Shown here one piece after another: positions 59,135-64,000 of a stretch of 64,000 nucleotides of DNA. Origin of the DNA: Sphingomonas koreensis (GTDB lineage Bacteria > Pseudomonadota > Alphaproteobacteria > Sphingomonadales > Sphingomonadaceae); assembly GCA_006438735.1 (NCBI GenBank), contig RCZF01000005.1, positions 186,001-250,000 of the forward strand, in the 5' to 3' direction. The position numbers and the translations under genes are program-made. Numbering within the stretch: the first letter of the stretch is position 1; each line of letters begins with the position of its first letter. The notes under the pieces were generated by a model. It was not told where the DNA came from. It made no database searches and saw only the letters and a program-made list of their open reading frames with translations.

Positions 59135-60366
59135 CGCGCCAGCTCGCGCGCCTCGGCGGTGAAATCCGCGTCCTGCCGTTCGGGGCCGAACCAGGTCCAC
59201 ACGGCGATCACCACTGCCATCGTGCCGCACACCGCGGCGAGCGCGAAGCCATAATTATCGCCGTGCGCCTTCGCGATGCCGGCCTGCATCGGCAAATTCA
59301 CCGAGGCGATCAGATTGCCCGCCTGATAGGCAAAACCGGGAAACATGCCGCGCACCAGCCCCGGCGACAGCTCGTTGAGATGCACCGGCACGATCCCCCA
59401 GGCGCCCTGCACCGCGACCTGGACGAGGAACGCGCCGAGCCCGAGCAGCAATGGAGTCGAGGCGAACGCCCATAACGGGATCATCGGCAGCGCGAGCAGG
59501 CTGGCGACGATGATCGCGCGTTTTCGGCCGATCGTTTCGGACCAGATGCCGAAACCGATCCCCCCGACGATCGCACCGACGTTCATTACGATTGCGAGCG
59601 TGCCGGTAAGATGCGTGTCGAAGCCGTGTTGGACCTGCAGGAAAGTGGGGTAAATGTCCTGCGTGCCGTGGCTGAAGAAGTTGAAAGCCGTCATCAACAC
59701 AATGAGATAGAGCGCGATCTTCCAGTGGCGCGCGAGCTCAGCCAGGGCATTGACCTTGGGTGCGTCCTTGCGTGCCTCGAACGCCGGGCTTTCATGGACG
59801 TGCATGCGGATCAGGATGACGAGCAAGGCGGGGACGACGCCGATCATGAACATGCCCCGCCAGCCGATCGTGTCGAACAGTAGGAAATAGGCGAGGCTGG
59901 CGATCAGATAGCCCGACGGATAGCCGCTTTGCAGCAGGCCCGAGACAGGGCCGCGCAGTTTCGCCGGCACGCTTTCCATGACGAGGCTGGCGCCGATCCC
60001 CCATTCGCCGCCCATGGCGAAACCGAATAGGGTGCGCAGGACGAACAGCACGACTAGACTCGGCGCGAAGGCGGAGGCGAATTCGAATACAGAGAACAGC
60101 GCGATGTCGATCATCAGCACGGGCCGCCGGCCGAAGCGATCGGCGAGGAAGCCGAACAGCAAGGCGCCGAACGGCCGCGCCGCTAGCGTGAAGGTGACGG
60201 CGAGACCAACGGTCTTGATATCGCTGCCGAAGTCGGCGGCGATCGCCTTGAGCATGAACACCATCAGGAAGAAATCGAACGCATCGAGCGTCCAGCCGAG
60301 GTAGCTCGCCCAGATCGCGCTCTTTTGCGAGCGGTCGAGGGATTTAAGGTCGGAGATCAGGCTCAT
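59131..60366 (-). CDS. MFS transporter, carboxylate/sialate-type
   Basis: The 411-residue protein has 12 predicted membrane segments and the MFS signature LADRFGRRPVLMIDIALF after the second. It resembles the SHS/metabolite:H+ group that includes NanT and lactate permeases (GWTLDAFDFFLMVFML; GGEWGIGASLVMESVP). The substrate is unknown. GGGAGG (minus strand) upstream of 60366 fixes the start; the ATG at 60384 lies before that site. First gene of a four-gene overlapping operon. Confidence 0.9.
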   Translation of the reverse strand: MSLISDLKSLDRSQKSAIWASYLGWTLDAFDFFLMVFMLKAIAADFGSDIKTVGLAVTFTLAARPFGALLFGFLADRFGRRPVLMIDIALFSVFEFASAFAPSLVVLFVLRTLFGFAMGGEWGIGASLVMESVPAKLRGPVSGLLQSGYPSGYLIASLAYFLLFDTIGWRGMFMIGVVPALLVILIRMHVHESPAFEARKDAPKVNALAELARHWKIALYLIVLMTAFNFFSHGTQDIYPTFLQVQHGFDTHLTGTLAIVMNVGAIVGGIGFGIWSETIGRKRAIIVASLLALPMIPLWAFASTPLLLGLGAFLVQVAVQGAWGIVPVHLNELSPGLVRGMFPGFAYQAGNLIASVNLPMQAGIAKAHGDNYGFALAAVCGTMAVVIAVWTWFGPERQDADFTAEARELAR

Positions 60367-60397
60367 GCGACTTTTTCCTCCCATGTGTCGGGATGCC

Positions 60398-61750
<1,353 letters not shown>

Positions 61751-61754
61751 AGTC

Positions 61755-62237
61755 TTACTCGACGACGATGAGAGGTTGGTCGAACTCGACGGGCTGACCG
61801 TTCTCGACGAGGATCGCCTTGACGGTGCCGGCGCTGGTCGCGGTGATCGGGTTCATCACCTTCATCGCCTCGACGATCACCAGCGTATCGCCGGCGACGA
61901 CTTGCTGGCCGACCGCGACGAACGGCTTGCTGCCGGGTTCGGCCGACAGATAGCAGGTGCCCACCATCGGCGAACGCACCGCATTGGCGGTGGACGCGGC
62001 GGCGGCAGGCGCCGGATCGGCGCTGGGCACGGCGGCGACGTGAGTCGCCGGCGCGGCGGCAGGCGCCGAAGCGTATTGGACCGGCGCGGCCGCAGCGGCC
62101 GCCTTGCGTGCGATCCGGATCTTGCGATCGCCGTCCTCGACCTCGACTTCGGTCAAGCCGGTGGCGTCGAGCATTTCAGCGAGCTGGCGAACGAGATCGA
62201 CGTCCACCCGCATCTTGTTATGGTGTTCCTCGGTCAT
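61755..62237 (-). CDS. accB: Biotin carboxyl carrier protein
   Basis: The 160-residue BCCP has an N-terminal helix region, an Ala/Pro linker (about 46-85) and a biotinyl domain with the biotinylated K126 in VEAMKVMN. It carries carboxyl groups between AccC and the carboxyltransferase. It sits between aroQ and accC on the minus strand. Confidence 0.96.
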   Translation of the reverse strand: MTEEHHNKMRVDVDLVRQLAEMLDATGLTEVEVEDGDRKIRIARKAAAAAAPVQYASAPAAAPATHVAAVPSADPAPAAAASTANAVRSPMVGTCYLSAEPGSKPFVAVGQQVVAGDTLVIVEAMKVMNPITATSAGTVKAILVENGQPVEFDQPLIVVE

Positions 62238-62269
62238 GCGACCCTTTCCCTGTCAAGCGGAGCCATCTG

Positions 62270-62704
62270 TCAGAGACGCGCCGCCGCTTCAAGCGCCAGG
62301 ATATAGGAAAGCGCCCCGAACCCCGCGATCGTGCCCTTGGCGGCACGGCCGACATAGCTGGTATGGCGGAAGCTCTCGCGGGCGTGCGGGTTCGACAGAT
62401 GTACCTCGATCACGGGCGTAGCGATCGCCTTCACCGCATCGTGCAGCGCGACCGAGGTGTGCGTATAGCCGCCGGGATTGAGGATGACCGCCTTGGCGCC
62501 GGTCGCCTGCGCTTCGTGTAGCCAATCGATCAGATGGCCCTCGTGGTTCGATTGGCGCAGCTCGATTTCGCAGTCGAGCTCCTTGGCGCGATCCTCGAGC
62601 CGGCCGGCGATGTCGTCGAGCGTATCGTGACCGTAGATCTCGGGCTCGCGCAGGCCGAGCAGATTGAGGTTGGGCCCGTTGAGGACGAAGATCGTATCGG
62701 TCAT
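62270..62704 (-). CDS. aroQ: 3-Dehydroquinate dehydratase, type II
   Basis: The 144-residue enzyme dehydrates 3-dehydroquinate in the shikimate pathway. It starts with [19 protein letters not shown], which carries the active Arg and Tyr; [12 protein letters not shown] and [12 protein letters not shown] complete the type II signature. The aroQ-accB-accC order is widely conserved. It is divergent from thiSG. Confidence 0.96.
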   Translation of the reverse strand: MTDTIFVLNGPNLNLLGLREPEIYGHDTLDDIAGRLEDRAKELDCEIELRQSNHEGHLIDWLHEAQATGAKAVILNPGGYTHTSVALHDAVKAIATPVIEVHLSNPHARESFRHTSYVGRAAKGTIAGFGALSYILALEAAARL

Positions 62705-62824
62705 GCGAGCCTCTTGCGGTTGCGGGGTGGGGCGCGGCCCCATATCTGAATGGCTTCTCCTACCCGTTCGTATCGCGCGAAGTCGAGATGCGTTGGCGGG
62801 TCGCACCTGATCACGGGAATGACG

Positions 62825-63829
62825 ATGCACACCGATGGAACCGTCTCGATCACCGTCAATGGCGAGCACAAGCGCGTCGCCGCCGGACTGAGCCTTGCCG
62901 CGCTCGCCGGCGAATTGGGGCTGGCGCCCGAGAAAGTCGCGGTCGAGCGCAATCTCGAGGTGGTGCCGCGCTCGACGCTGGCGCAAGTGTCCGTCGAGGA
63001 TGGCGACGAGCTTGAGATCGTCCATTTCGTCGGTGGCGGCGATCATGCCCGGCCCGTCGACGAAGACACCTGGTCGGTCGCAGGCAAGACGTTCCGATCG
63101 CGGCTGATCGTCGGCACCGGCAAATACACGGATTTCGCGCAGAATGCCGCCGCGGTAGAGGCGTCGGGAGCGGAGATCGTCACGGTCGCGGTGCGGCGCG
63201 TGAACGTCAGCGATCCCAAGGCGCCGATGCTGACCGATTATATCGACCCCAAGAAGATCACCTATCTGCCCAACACCGCCGGCTGCTTCGACGCCGACTC
63301 GGCGATCCGCACGCTGCGGCTGGCGCGCGAGGCGGGCGGCTGGGAGCTGGTGAAGTTGGAGGTGCTGGGCGAGGCTAAGACGCTCTATCCCGACATGGTC
63401 GAAACGCTGCGCGCGACCGAGGTGCTGGCCAACGAAGGCTTCCAGCCGATGGTTTACTGCGTCGATGATCCGATTGCGGCGAAGCGGCTGGAGGATGCCG
63501 GCGCGGTGGCGATCATGCCGCTGGGCGCGCCGATCGGATCGGGGCTCGGCATCCAGAACCGCGTGACCATCCGGCTGATCGTCGAAGGCGCCGGCGTTCC
63601 GGTGCTGGTCGATGCCGGCGTCGGCACCGCTTCCGACGCCGCGGTGGCGATGGAGCTGGGTTGCGACGGCGTGCTGATGAATACGGCAATCGCCGAAGCG
63701 AAAGACCCGGTGATGATGGCCGTGGCGATGAAGGCGGCGGTCGAGGCGGGGCGGCTGGCTTATCGCGCGGGGCGAATGGGCCAGCGCCGTTACGCCGATC
63801 CCTCAAGCCCGCTGGCCGGTCTTATCTGA
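62825..63829 (+). CDS. thiSG: ThiS-ThiG fusion (sulfur carrier plus thiazole synthase)
   Basis: The 334-residue protein joins ThiS (about 1-72) to ThiG (about 82-334). ThiS normally ends in Gly-Gly, which is adenylated and then thiocarboxylated; here the equivalent Gly70-Gly72 is internal ([10 protein letters not shown]). The ThiG part has the Schiff-base lysine K177 in LVKLEV, with [14 protein letters not shown] and the phosphate-site [11 protein letters not shown]. It makes the thiazole of thiamine. GGGA six bases upstream favours the ATG at 62825 over 62819. No other thi gene is in view. Confidence 0.93.
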   Translation: MHTDGTVSITVNGEHKRVAAGLSLAALAGELGLAPEKVAVERNLEVVPRSTLAQVSVEDGDELEIVHFVGGGDHARPVDEDTWSVAGKTFRSRLIVGTGKYTDFAQNAAAVEASGAEIVTVAVRRVNVSDPKAPMLTDYIDPKKITYLPNTAGCFDADSAIRTLRLAREAGGWELVKLEVLGEAKTLYPDMVETLRATEVLANEGFQPMVYCVDDPIAAKRLEDAGAVAIMPLGAPIGSGLGIQNRVTIRLIVEGAGVPVLVDAGVGTASDAAVAMELGCDGVLMNTAIAEAKDPVMMAVAMKAAVEAGRLAYRAGRMGQRRYADPSSPLAGLI

Positions 63830-63840
63830 TCCGCCGCGAT

Positions 63841-63866
63841 GGAACCAGAATTGAGCATTGCGGGTT
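63841..63866 (+). promoter_or_regulatory. Possible EcfG-type general stress promoter
   Basis: GGAAC (63841-63845), 17 bases, then GGTT (63863-63866) is one base from the alphaproteobacterial EcfG pattern GGAAC-N16/17-CGTT. It lies about 60 bases before a CsbD gene, a class often under stress control. Confidence 0.45.
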
Positions 63867-63928
63867 CTTTTGGCAGGCGCATCGATCGTCAGCCCCCGGC
63901 GGCCGAGCGTAACGAAGGAGTATCGGTC

Positions 63929-64000
63929 ATGGGTGAACTCACCGACAAGATCAAAGGCAATGTAAACGAAGCCATCGGCAAGATGAAGCAGCAGTCGGAT
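63929..64000 (+). CDS. CsbD family stress protein, 3' part beyond the window
   Basis: The 24 visible residues begin MGELTDKIKGNVNEAIGKMK, the N-terminus of CsbD-like small stress proteins. GAAGGAG lies eight bases upstream. CsbD in Bacillus is controlled by the general stress factor; alphaproteobacterial copies are often induced under stress. The rest lies past the window. Confidence 0.85.
   Translation, partial: MGELTDKIKGNVNEAIGKMKQQSD

Noticed and set aside
62705-62824. TPP riboswitch before thiSG
   Set aside because: Only fragments fit (GGGGTG, CTGA, CCTGATC). The CTGAGA core and the TAATGCC-type segment are missing, and the spacing is wrong.

Overview
The window is a high-GC stretch of an alphaproteobacterial chromosome, most likely a sphingomonad (Sphingomonas or close relative). 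This rests on its short palindromic intergenic repeats of the type common in that group, the thiS-thiG fusion, the Gly/Arg-rich extension of ribosomal protein S5, stand-alone DUF559 and GIY-YIG nucleases set in repeats, and the order of the translation genes. No 16S gene is present, so the genus is an inference. No rRNA, tRNA, CRISPR array, prophage or insertion-sequence transposase was seen. Coding density is high, and no gene-free stretch exceeds about 270 bases.

Layout. 1-9.3 kb: universal stress protein, pyruvate dehydrogenase E2 and E3 genes with a thioesterase and small unknown genes between them, membrane proteins of unknown role, a GFA-type zinc protein, a MAPEG protein and a secreted CocE/NonD-type hydrolase. 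9.3-9.8 kb: a 446-base cassette with 39-base inverted ends around a DUF559 nuclease gene. 9.8-14.5 kb: str operon (rpsL, rpsG, fusA, tuf) with its own promoter and terminator. 14.57-15.07 kb: a GIY-YIG nuclease gene between two inverted-repeat pairs. 15.4-27.9 kb: S10 and spc operons through secY and adk, with an unusually long and structured rpsJ-rplC spacer. 28-30.5 kb: a two-component system and small genes sitting where the alpha operon would usually follow. 30.7-33.4 kb: alpha operon (rpsM, rpsK, rpoA, rplQ; no rpsD), with a palindromic repeat between rpoA and rplQ.

33.5-38 kb: prolyl oligopeptidase, a repeat-rich secreted protein and guaA. 38-45.1 kb: a galactoside-use cluster, with a GH36 alpha-galactosidase divergent from a GH42 beta-galactosidase, secreted alpha/beta hydrolase and sodium symporter operon. 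45.2-47.2 kb: small genes, including an HTH regulator paired with a membrane protein. 47.2-52.2 kb: panB, then a yfgM-bamB-der cluster for outer-membrane and ribosome assembly, then an orphan HPt protein. 52.1-56.4 kb (minus strand): bacterioferritin, its ferredoxin, a DUF418 protein and purL. 56.5-60.4 kb: a PAS protein, then a tightly overlapping minus-strand operon (MFS transporter, unknown, arsC-like, phospholipase D-like). 60.4-62.7 kb: aroQ-accB-accC. 62.8-64 kb: thiSG fusion and the start of a CsbD stress gene behind a possible EcfG-type promoter.

The most noteworthy structure is the link between palindromic repeats and small nucleases. Two unrelated nuclease families, DUF559 and GIY-YIG, are each bracketed by their own family of inverted repeats within 6 kb. 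Orphan copies of the GIY-YIG-type repeat lie elsewhere in the window. The DUF559 repeat arm also supplies the C-terminal codons of its gene, and one orphan repeat supplies the 3' end of another gene. Other points worth a look are the rpsJ-rplC spacer RNA, Arg88 in S12 (a position linked to streptomycin resistance), and the ThiS-ThiG fusion, whose ThiS Gly-Gly is internal.
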